From an uncultured Lachnospiraceae bacterium (GTDB lineage: Bacteria > Bacillota > Clostridia > Lachnospirales > Lachnospiraceae), in the NCBI GenBank assembly GCA_910588285.1, contig CAJUQB010000008.1, positions 44,460 to 81,419 of the forward strand: a DNA stretch of 36,960 nucleotides, given 5' to 3'. Each line of letters opens with the position of its first letter. The stretch's first letter is position 1. The notes beneath the pieces were generated by a model. It searched no databases. It was not told the DNA's origin and saw only the letters and a list, made by a program, of their open reading frames with translations. Shown here in pieces: positions 31,206 through 36,960 of the stretch. The translations under genes were made by a program, and so were the position numbers.

Positions 31206-32162
31206 CTACTCCGTACAATCCAGACGGATCTGATCCATCAGCTCTGCACAATCCAGGCTCAGCTGATGGGCAGCCTCCTCTGTCTCTGTTTTTTTCTTTC
31301 TCCAGGCATCATAAAAGGCACAGATCTCATGTACAAAGCCCTCCTCCTGGGAATCCTCAAACACCTCCAGCACATTCCCTGCCGGATCCAATAGCTCTGC
31401 CCTGCGGCAGCCAAAAAACAGCTGCAGGTAAATCCGGCCTCTGCTGCCATAAATATGGGCATCCGGCTCTGCCTGCCCCTGAATGCCAAAAACACAGTTC
31501 GCAACGGCTCCATCTGCAAATTGAAGCAATGCCGCACCCATCTCGTCTACCCCGGTATTTCCGATCTTAAGGCTGCTTTTGCAGGATATGGGCTTTTGGC
31601 CCATCATCAGCATAGAAAAAGCAAGACAGTAAATTCCAACATCCAAAAGGCCTCCGCCTCCCAGCTCCGGTGCAAACAGCCGGCTGTTTTCTTCTTTGGT
31701 TTGAAAAAAAGAAAAGCAGCTGTCCAGGTAATTCACTGTCCCGATCCTTCCTGTCTCAATCCATCGCCTGGCCTTCTGAATACAGGGCAGAGCTGCCGTC
31801 CACATTCCCTCCATCAGCAATACCTGCTTCCTCCTGGCCGTGTCTATCAGCTCCCGGGTCTGTTCCAGGCTCATGCACATAGGCTTCTCACACAGTACCG
31901 CCTTGCCGGCCTCAAGGGCTGCCCTGGCCTGCTCATAATGCATGGAATTGACCGTTGCAATATACACTGCGTCAATATCTGCAAGCTCCCACAGCTCCTG
32001 ATAGCTTCCCGGCACATATGGGATATGGTATTTTTCCGCAAAGGCTTCCGCCCGTTCTCTGCTGGAGGATGCTACCGCATATACCGTAACCTCCTTCACC
32101 GATCCGCAGGCCCGCACAAAACGCTCTGCAATTGTCCCCGGCCCTATGATTCCAATCCGCAT
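31206..32162 (-). CDS. Gfo/Idh/MocA family oxidoreductase
   Basis: 318 residues from start 32162 (MRIGIIGPG, GGGGGAG 7 bases upstream). The N-terminal Rossmann domain has GIIGPGTIAERF. The conserved EKP catalytic-region motif is intact (KAVLCEKPMCMSLEQT). The C-terminal alpha/beta domain binds substrate (ELGGGGLLDVGIYCLAFSML). Members are NAD(P)-dependent dehydrogenases or reductases acting on sugars or related alcohols such as myo-inositol. The immediate neighbours are an MGMT gene and ArsC-like gene, so no substrate can be inferred. Confidence 0.9.
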   Translation of the reverse strand: MRIGIIGPGTIAERFVRACGSVKEVTVYAVASSSRERAEAFAEKYHIPYVPGSYQELWELADIDAVYIATVNSMHYEQARAALEAGKAVLCEKPMCMSLEQTRELIDTARRKQVLLMEGMWTAALPCIQKARRWIETGRIGTVNYLDSCFSFFQTKEENSRLFAPELGGGGLLDVGIYCLAFSMLMMGQKPISCKSSLKIGNTGVDEMGAALLQFADGAVANCVFGIQGQAEPDAHIYGSRGRIYLQLFFGCRRAELLDPAGNVLEVFEDSQEEGFVHEICAFYDAWRKKKTETEEAAHQLSLDCAELMDQIRLDCTE

Positions 32163-32187
32163 CGTATCTCTCCCCCTTCCTTTTATC

Positions 32188-32216
32188 AGTATACCTCTAT
32201 TTGGAAAAGAATACAA
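32188..32216 (-). promoter_or_regulatory. Promoter of the Gfo/Idh/MocA-MGMT-ArsC group
   Basis: Minus strand: TTGTAT (32216-32211), 17-bp spacer, TATACT (32193-32188), with a leader of about 20 bases. Confidence 0.65.
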
Positions 32217-32238
32217 TGCATAGATTACCTTTTCATGC

Positions 32239-32307
32239 AAAGCAGGCGGCATTCGTTGCTATTCACAGCCTCAAGGCCGCTCCTGGCAATCGAATACCGC
32301 CTGCTTT
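32239..32307 (-). terminator. Long-stem terminator after the repeat-protein gene pair
   Basis: AAAGCAGGCGGCATTCG (32239-32255) pairs with the complementary segment at 32291-32307 with one mismatch. An inner GCCT/AGGC hairpin is present. It lies 25 bases beyond the stop at 32332 on the minus strand. The following bases are moderately T-rich. Confidence 0.65.
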
Positions 32308-32331
32308 TCCTCCAGCCGATAAACGTTACTT

Positions 32332-32676
32332 CTATTTCTCATAATCCCGCGTAAACAACGCCATCAGATTCTCATAGGTAGCCACTGCCACATTCGTGTC
32401 CGGCTCCATCGCCTCCGGGCTGTGACTCTCCCCATTCTGCAAAAACTCCTGGAGGCGCAGGCTGCTGGCACTGCTGCTCTCCAGCCAGCACTGCTGCTCC
32501 GCCTTATGGCGGGCAATCGCCTGCTCCGTCTGCTCCTTCAGAAGCTTTTTCATCCGCTTCTGCCGTTTGTCCCACCAGCTCTCCTCTTCTTCCTTGGCGC
32601 CGCAGACAGTCCGCAGCGCATACCTCTCATACATTTTTCTAAGTCCGCCCGGTCCCCTGTCACATCCGGTAATCAA
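32332..32676 (-). CDS. Charged helical protein, function unknown (TTG start)
   Basis: 114 residues from TTG 32676, which has AAAGGAGG exactly 7 bases upstream. The start lies 17 bases inside the end of the preceding gene. A shorter alternative is ATG 32634 with a poor site. The sequence is helical and charged (EEEESWWDKRQKRMKKLLKE, then HKAEQQCWLES), with a coiled-coil character in the first 60 residues. No motif or membrane segment is visible. It is coupled to the repeat protein upstream, so the two may act together. I do not recognise the family. A longer Arg/Cys-rich frame to 33033 is a shadow of the repeat tract. Confidence 0.65.
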   Translation of the reverse strand: MITGCDRGPGGLRKMYERYALRTVCGAKEEEESWWDKRQKRMKKLLKEQTEQAIARHKAEQQCWLESSSASSLRLQEFLQNGESHSPEAMEPDTNVAVATYENLMALFTRDYEK

Positions 32677-33490
32677 ATTGCGCCCTCCTTTCGTCCTCTC
32701 TGTCGCTGGCCATATTCGCGTATTCCCTAGCCAGCTCCTGATAACGCTGATGCTCCCTGACCAGCTTCTGTGCCTGACGCTCAGGGAGCTGCTCCTCCCC
32801 CGCGATGTCCTGCTGGGACTCCTCCGGCAGCTTTGATGCGGATTCCTCTGTCCCGTGCCGGGCAGGCTCCCCTGCCACACTCTGAACAAGTGCATCCGGA
32901 AGCTCCTCCGCAAGCGCTTCTGACAGCTCCTCCGGCAGCTCTTCCGCAAGTGCTTCTGGCAGCTCCTCCGGCAGCTCTTCCGCAAGCATTTCTGGCAGCT
33001 CCTCCGCAAGCGCTTCTGGCAGCTCTTCCGCAAGCGCTTCTGTCAACTCCTCCAGATTCTCTGTCATCTCGTCCAGCATATCCCCAAGAACGCCGCCTGT
33101 ATCCTCGGTTCCGGCGGCCTCCTCTGCGGCCTCCTTCTTCCTCTCCTCCTCGGTCTTCGGCTTCGTCTTGTCCGCAGCCTCGGCAATCTTTTCGCCCTGC
33201 TCCTGGGCCTCATCCAGCACGTGATGCATCTGCTCAAAATTATAGGCCTGCTTCACCGCTGCAATCTGATCCTCATAGGAATGGAACTTCTCAAGCTTCT
33301 TGGCGATCTCCTCCACCGTATCGCACTCCATCTCCTTCAGGCTCTCCTTCTGCCCCTCCCAATATTCAATCTGGCTCTGGGCCTTCTCCTGCCGCTGCAG
33401 CTTCTCCCTGGTGCTTTTCATCATACTGCTCTGCCCAAACCGCTGGCTGAACACAGAAAACATATTCATATTATTTTTTGATACGTTCAT
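32660..33490 (-). CDS. Glu/Ala-rich repeat protein, function unknown
   Basis: 276 residues from start 33490 (MNVSKNNMNMFSVF) with AGGGAAGGG upstream. Residues 24-120 are helical and coiled-coil-like (TREKLQRQEKAQSQIEYWEG). Residues about 147-200 consist of imperfect repeats of EALAEELP, six or more copies including PEEL variants. The C-terminal 40 residues (VREHQRYQELAREYANMAS) are again helical and charged. The composition is very acidic, and there is no signal peptide or membrane segment. It is coupled to the TTG-start gene downstream. The function is unknown. The regular repeat suggests a scaffold or binding role, which is only an inference. Confidence 0.7.
   Translation of the reverse strand: MNVSKNNMNMFSVFSQRFGQSSMMKSTREKLQRQEKAQSQIEYWEGQKESLKEMECDTVEEIAKKLEKFHSYEDQIAAVKQAYNFEQMHHVLDEAQEQGEKIAEAADKTKPKTEEERKKEAAEEAAGTEDTGGVLGDMLDEMTENLEELTEALAEELPEALAEELPEMLAEELPEELPEALAEELPEELSEALAEELPDALVQSVAGEPARHGTEESASKLPEESQQDIAGEEQLPERQAQKLVREHQRYQELAREYANMASDREDERRAQFDYRM
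32891..33052 (-). repeat. In-gene 24-bp repeat tract coding for EALAEELP units
   Basis: The plus strand shows CCGCAAGCGCTTCTGGCAGC and close variants recurring at 24-bp or 24+12-bp spacing. Each unit encodes EALAEELP. Variants change Ala to Met or insert PEEL, which keeps the frame. Confidence 0.8.
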
Positions 33491-33589
33491 AAGCCCTTCC
33501 CTCTTTTCTCTTCTTGTAACATGTTTCGGCCGTTTGCAGCCAAAACATAAGCACAATGTCTCGGAAAGGCTTATTTTTGTTATGAAGGT

Positions 33590-34951
33590 TCAGGGATTCC
33601 CGCTTTTCAGCTCCTCCACAATCTCATTATAGCGGGTCCGGTTCAGCCGGTAGAAAAACAATACCGCTGCCGTCACAATCCAAAGCACCCCTGGCACTGT
33701 AGTAAACGCATGCTTCATGACCATTACCACCGCTTCGTTCTGGGGCTGGTTCGCCACATAGCCAAATCTGCCCAGCATTCCGGCCAGCAGCGCCGTTCCC
33801 AGAGCCATTCCGACCTTATTTCCCAGGGAAATAAACGCATATTGGAACCCATCGTTGCGAAGCCCGGTCTTCCATTGTCCATATTCCGCACAATCCGGTA
33901 TAATGGCATAGATTGCCGTATTAAATCCGGAAAAAAAGAACTGTGTCAATCCGGAAAGGATATAAAATGCAGCCGGATTTTCCCGGACGCTGAACATATA
34001 CAGCAGCAGCATGGAACAGCCGGTCAGCAAAGCAAAAATAGATGCTGCACGCCCCTTGTTATTTGTTTTGCGAAACACCGGCTGAAAGCAGGCCGCGCCG
34101 ATAATGGAAGGAACAATGATGCACATGGAGTATGTCGTATAGTAAGAGGCATTGCCCTCCACATATGTAAAATAATAAAGAACGTCCGCATTTCTTCCAT
34201 ACAGCGTAAAGCCAAAGAGCACCTGGCCTGCCAGGGCCAGAAGGTAGGGACGGTTTTTCAGTACTGCCCCAAGCTGTACCTTGAGTGAAATCTTTTCTTT
34301 TTCCGGCATCTGTACCCGCTCTTTTGTCTTTGCAAAACAGAAGAAATGGCAGGCTGCAAAAATACAGCCATAAAGAACAGCTACAGACAGATATCCTGTT
34401 TTCGCGCTGCTTTTCCCAAAGGCAGACACCAGCGGCACTGTAATGATATTGATAATCCCAATGGCAATCATGGCCGCCACTGAGCGGGAGGTGTTGATTT
34501 TGGCTCTCTCATCAATACTCTGGGTCATAGCGCCGCACAGGGTTCCGTAGGGAATGTTCACACAGGTATAGCCCAGCACCAGCAGGCAGTAGGTGATCAC
34601 CATATAGATAATCTTCGCTGTCCCCGGCCAGCCCGGATGGGCCCAGAAGGTTAAGGCCAGAACCACCGCCGTGATGGGGGCTGCAAACAGCAGCCACGGC
34701 CTGTAACGCCCCCAGCGGGATTTTGTCTTATCGGTGAGCCCGCCGATCACCGGATCGTTGATGGCATCCCAGAACCGCGAAAACAGCATCAGCCCGGATA
34801 CAGCCGCCATGCTGATCCCAAATACATCGGTATAAAAGATCATCAGAAAATTGCTCACAAACATCCAGCTAAAATTACATCCCACATCCCCAAAGCCATA
34901 TGCAATCTTACTGATCAGGGGCACCTTGTCATTTACAGCCTTCTTCTCCAT
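33590..34951 (-). CDS. GPH family sugar:cation symporter (MFS)
   Basis: 453 residues with about twelve membrane segments. The GPH (glycoside-pentoside-hexuronide) signature is clear: IAYGFGDVGCNFSWMFVSNF at the start, SRFWDAINDPVIGGLTDKTK, and SRWGRYRPWLL. These transporters import sugars or glycosides with Na+ or H+. AGGAGGAGAGC precedes ATG 34951. The gap to the dehydrogenase stop is 9 bases, so the two genes form a unit. Together they suggest uptake and oxidation of a sugar, polyol or uronide. The substrate is not determined. Confidence 0.93.
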   Translation of the reverse strand: MEKKAVNDKVPLISKIAYGFGDVGCNFSWMFVSNFLMIFYTDVFGISMAAVSGLMLFSRFWDAINDPVIGGLTDKTKSRWGRYRPWLLFAAPITAVVLALTFWAHPGWPGTAKIIYMVITYCLLVLGYTCVNIPYGTLCGAMTQSIDERAKINTSRSVAAMIAIGIINIITVPLVSAFGKSSAKTGYLSVAVLYGCIFAACHFFCFAKTKERVQMPEKEKISLKVQLGAVLKNRPYLLALAGQVLFGFTLYGRNADVLYYFTYVEGNASYYTTYSMCIIVPSIIGAACFQPVFRKTNNKGRAASIFALLTGCSMLLLYMFSVRENPAAFYILSGLTQFFFSGFNTAIYAIIPDCAEYGQWKTGLRNDGFQYAFISLGNKVGMALGTALLAGMLGRFGYVANQPQNEAVVMVMKHAFTTVPGVLWIVTAAVLFFYRLNRTRYNEIVEELKSGNP

Positions 34952-34960
34952 GCTCTCCTC

Positions 34961-35986
34961 CTACTCCTGCACGTTCACGATCACTTTCATGGTAGTCTCC
35001 CGGTTCTCGTCAATATACTGATATGCCTTTATGTAATCCCGAAACCCAAAGGTTTTGGAGATCAGAGGCTTAAGCTGCACACGCCCCTCCTTCACCAGGC
35101 GTATCCCCTCCAGATAGTCCTCATGGCGGTACATCATGGTACTCTTAATATCCAGCTCATGATCGTTCGCCACTGCAAGATCAATCTGCGCCATCCCGGC
35201 AAATACGGCAACCAGGACAATTACACTGCCCTTCCTGGCATGGGAAATGGCCTGGCCCATGGTGATATTATTCCCGGCGCAGTCATAAATCACATCCGCC
35301 TTATCCGGGCCGAATGCTTCCACCAGGGCTTCCCCAAAATCCTTCTCCCTGGTATTTACACAGACATCAATCCCGCATTCCTCTGCCTTCTTCAGCCGCA
35401 GGTCGCTGACATCCGTAATCATAACCCTGGCTGCTCCCATCCCCTTTGCCGCCTGGGCAACCAGGTTTCCGATGGGTCCTGCCCCCAGCACTGCCACATG
35501 CATCCCTGTGATGTCTCCCATCTGCTTCACACCATGGACAGCAACAGCCAGCGGCTCGATCATAGCTCCCTCCTCATAGGACATCTCCTCCGGAATAGGC
35601 GTGATCTTGGAGGCATCCACAGCAAAATACTCGGATGCTGTCCCCGTTGTCTGGAAGCCCATCACCTTCAGCTCCTCGCAGAGATTGTATTTTCCATGAC
35701 GGCAGGGATAACAATGGCCGCAATACACCTGGGGCTCAATGGTAACCTTCTGTCCGACACGGAATCCCTCCACCCCCTCTCCAAGCTCTGCAATCTCACC
35801 GGACACCTCATGTCCCTGGGTCACCGGATAAGAGGTAAAGGGATGCTCTCCGTGATATACATGGATATCGGATCCGCAGATACCGATCTTCCGAATCTTC
35901 ACCAGAACCTGCCCTTCTGCAAGCTTCGGAACCGGTACTTCCTGAAATACGATCTCCCCTGGTTTTGTCATAATCTGCTGTAACAT
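34961..35986 (-). CDS. Zinc-dependent alcohol dehydrogenase (medium chain, polyol dehydrogenase-like)
   Basis: 341 residues from start 35986 (MLQQIMTKPG, AAAGGTGG 8 bases upstream). Catalytic zinc ligands are C37 (GICGSD) and H59-E60 (TQGHE). The structural zinc set is C89, C92, C95, C103 (CGHCYPCRHGKYNLC). The nucleotide fold has GAGPIGNLVAQAAKG. This pattern fits sorbitol/threonine/galactitol-phosphate dehydrogenases of the MDR superfamily. It leads the unit with the GPH symporter, behind a promoter with repeated operator-like sites, near a ROK gene. The alcohol substrate and NAD/NADP preference are not settled. Confidence 0.92.
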   Translation of the reverse strand: MLQQIMTKPGEIVFQEVPVPKLAEGQVLVKIRKIGICGSDIHVYHGEHPFTSYPVTQGHEVSGEIAELGEGVEGFRVGQKVTIEPQVYCGHCYPCRHGKYNLCEELKVMGFQTTGTASEYFAVDASKITPIPEEMSYEEGAMIEPLAVAVHGVKQMGDITGMHVAVLGAGPIGNLVAQAAKGMGAARVMITDVSDLRLKKAEECGIDVCVNTREKDFGEALVEAFGPDKADVIYDCAGNNITMGQAISHARKGSVIVLVAVFAGMAQIDLAVANDHELDIKSTMMYRHEDYLEGIRLVKEGRVQLKPLISKTFGFRDYIKAYQYIDENRETTMKVIVNVQE

Positions 35987-36010
35987 GTTTTTCTCCACCT
36001 TTCTTATGTT

Positions 36011-36033
36011 GTTTTATTAAACGTTTTATTAAA
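36011..36033. promoter_or_regulatory. Tandem operator-like repeats near the dehydrogenase promoter
   Basis: GTTTTATTAAA occurs at 36011-36021 and again at 36023-36033 (12-bp period), with an AACGTT centre between. The repeats cover the expected transcription start of the dehydrogenase-symporter unit. A ROK-type repressor gene lies next to them, so they are plausible ROK sites. Confidence 0.5.
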
Positions 36034-36041
36034 GTAGCTAA

Positions 36042-36070
36042 ATTATTACAGAATTTTAAGGAAAAGTCAA
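36042..36070 (-). promoter_or_regulatory. Promoter of the dehydrogenase-symporter unit
   Basis: Minus strand: TTGACT (36070-36065), 17-bp spacer, AATAAT (36047-36042). The leader to ATG 35986 is about 50 bases and includes the operator-like repeats. Confidence 0.6.
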
Positions 36071-36141
36071 TCGAATTTTTTATTTTATCCTTTTTTACCA
36101 ATTCCTCTCTCCCATTTTTATAGATTCTGCACAAAAAACAA

Positions 36142-36184
36142 GGTGCAGCCAGAATGCCCTCTGAATCAGGCCTTTGGCTGCACC
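36142..36184 (-). terminator. Terminator after the ROK gene
   Basis: On the minus strand GGTGCAGCCA (36184-36175) pairs with TGGCTGCACC (36151-36142) and is followed by TTGTTTTTT. It closes the ROK transcript about 60 bases past its stop. Confidence 0.75.
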
Positions 36185-36221
36185 CTATATCCTCTTTACA
36201 CCTTTTCTATTTTATGATAGC

Positions 36222-36245
36222 GGGGGCAAAAGGGATTTTGCCCCC
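36222..36245. terminator. Hairpin abutting the ROK stop codon
   Basis: GGGGGCAAAA (36222-36231) pairs perfectly with TTTTGCCCCC (36236-36245) around a 4-base loop. The stem touches the ROK stop codon (36247-36245). No T-run follows, so it probably aids 3'-end stability along with the terminator at 36142-36184. Confidence 0.55.
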
Positions 36246-36960
36246 TATGACACTTCCTCGATCAGGCTGCGCAAAAAATGCTTTGCCACGCCGACAGCGG
36301 AAGCCTCCTTCCGGTAAGAACAGTTTTTCAGATAGCTCAGATCCCCGTCAAAAAGATTATATTGAAACAGCTTCTGCCCCAGCTTCAGCATATATTCCGG
36401 CAGGTAGCCTCCCACATCGCCTCCCAGGATAATATCCGCATCAAAGGACATCCTGATGTTGGAAATCAGCAGCGCCAGATGATCCAGGTATTCTTCCCAG
36501 AGCCTGGCCTTCCCGGGGTCCTTGGGGAGCCCTTCCATAAAATCCTCCAACCGGATTGTCCCTCCCTGTGTCAATACACTGGCCGCACAATATGCGTCCA
36601 CACAACCGCGTTTGCCGCAATAGCAGGGTTTCCCGTCCGGCACCTGGATCATATGGCCAAATTCGCCGGCCTTGCGGTTCTGCCCGGTAAAAAGCGTTCC
36701 GTCAATACAGACAGCTCCGCCCAGCGTATGGTTCAGCGACAAATATATGGCGTTTTTCCATTTTTGAAGATTTTCCGCCAGCATGGCAGCATTTGCATCG
36801 TTTTCAAAATATACCGGCATTGCCAACAGCTGTTCCATTACCTTCAGGCTGTAGTTTTCCAGCTGCAGCGCATGGGATCTGACCAGAAGCCGTTCCCGCT
36901 GGTTAATAATCCCCGGCAGGGAAATCCCCACCCCCAATATCCGCGCTTCCTCTGCCTCCC
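36245..36960 (-). CDS. ROK family protein (regulator or sugar kinase), 5' end outside the window
   Basis: The last 238 codons are present and the frame continues through the window edge. Typical ROK motifs are seen: ILGVGISLPGI, the catalytic Asp in FENDANAAMLAE, the histidine of GEFGHM, and the zinc motif CYCGKRGCVDAYC (consensus CxCGxxGCxE, with Asp in the last place). Whether an N-terminal winged helix (repressor) or none (glucokinase-like kinase) is present cannot be seen. The following operator-like repeats and the sugar module favour a repressor. The TTG 36937 seen inside the frame is not a likely true start. Confidence 0.85.
   Translation of the reverse strand, partial: EAEEARILGVGISLPGIINQRERLLVRSHALQLENYSLKVMEQLLAMPVYFENDANAAMLAENLQKWKNAIYLSLNHTLGGAVCIDGTLFTGQNRKAGEFGHMIQVPDGKPCYCGKRGCVDAYCAASVLTQGGTIRLEDFMEGLPKDPGKARLWEEYLDHLALLISNIRMSFDADIILGGDVGGYLPEYMLKLGQKLFQYNLFDGDLSYLKNCSYRKEASAVGVAKHFLRSLIEEVS

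Noticed and set aside
32677..33033. Arg/Cys-rich extension of the frame that ends at 32332
   Set aside because: It is the alternative frame of the EALAEELP repeat tract. The real start is the TTG at 32676 with an ideal ribosome site.
32891..33052. Possible CRISPR-like array
   Set aside because: The units are 24 bp, contiguous, in frame inside a coding region and without spacers.

Overview
The window looks like chromosomal DNA from a butyrate-forming, strictly anaerobic Clostridia species, most likely Lachnospiraceae. The signs are phosphate butyryltransferase with butyrate kinase, a NfnAB-type transhydrogenase beside an FprA-type flavodiiron protein, DUF5688 and DUF2804 proteins, LiaI/DUF5668-type membrane proteins, Gram-positive AGGAGG ribosome sites and sigma-A promoters with 17-bp spacers. 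I see no tRNA, rRNA, CRISPR array, insertion sequence or prophage. The species assignment is an inference from gene content.

Layout. 54-3176 (+): an AraC-type regulator, then a YtrA-type GntR/ABC-2 transporter operon behind a promoter that overlaps a perfect 16-bp-arm palindrome and a 50-bp tandem repeat. 3354-6528 (-): lipid kinase, MNT nucleotidyltransferase, HEPN protein and M28 peptidase in one overlapping or tightly spaced unit. 6627-12563 (-): a maltodextrin-type operon (binding lipoprotein, two permeases, LacI regulator, 4-alpha-glucanotransferase) with a well-formed promoter and LacI-like operators. 12811-14770 (-): ECF sigma factor, zinc-finger anti-sigma factor and two small membrane proteins behind an ECF-like promoter. 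14943-16391: an alpha/beta hydrolase divergent from an HxlR regulator. 16489-20734 (-): a CarD-like regulator, then FprA and NfnAB, which together can feed electrons to reduction of O2 or NO. 20890-21786 (+): a decayed gene and a small coiled-coil protein. 21911-23927 (-): a stand-alone rhodanese coupled to a CoA-disulfide reductase/rhodanese fusion, with a Crp/Fnr-like dyad at about -41. 24021-26401 (-): ptb-buk with a structured leader and a multi-hairpin 3' region. 26459-32162 (-): DUF5688, DUF2804, MATE exporter, ArsC-like, MGMT and Gfo/Idh/MocA genes. 32332-33490 (-): two unknown proteins, one with an 8-residue repeat tract. 33590-36960 (-): GPH sugar symporter, zinc alcohol dehydrogenase and the 3' part of a ROK regulator or kinase, probably a sugar or polyol module.

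How the genes work together. Two carbohydrate modules feed glycolysis. NfnAB interconverts NADH, reduced ferredoxin and NADPH. Ptb-Buk converts butyryl-CoA to butyrate plus ATP. FprA, the rhodanese/CoA-disulfide reductase pair and the HxlR/hydrolase pair look like responses to oxygen, sulfur or electrophile stress. No clearly new multi-gene system stands out. The items most worth follow-up are the ptb-buk leader and 3' region RNAs, the MNT-HEPN pair inside a lipid-kinase operon, the 24-codon ORF overlapping fprA, and several regulator/operator pairs. Many gene starts below are moved inward from the longest open frame to the codon with the best ribosome-binding site.
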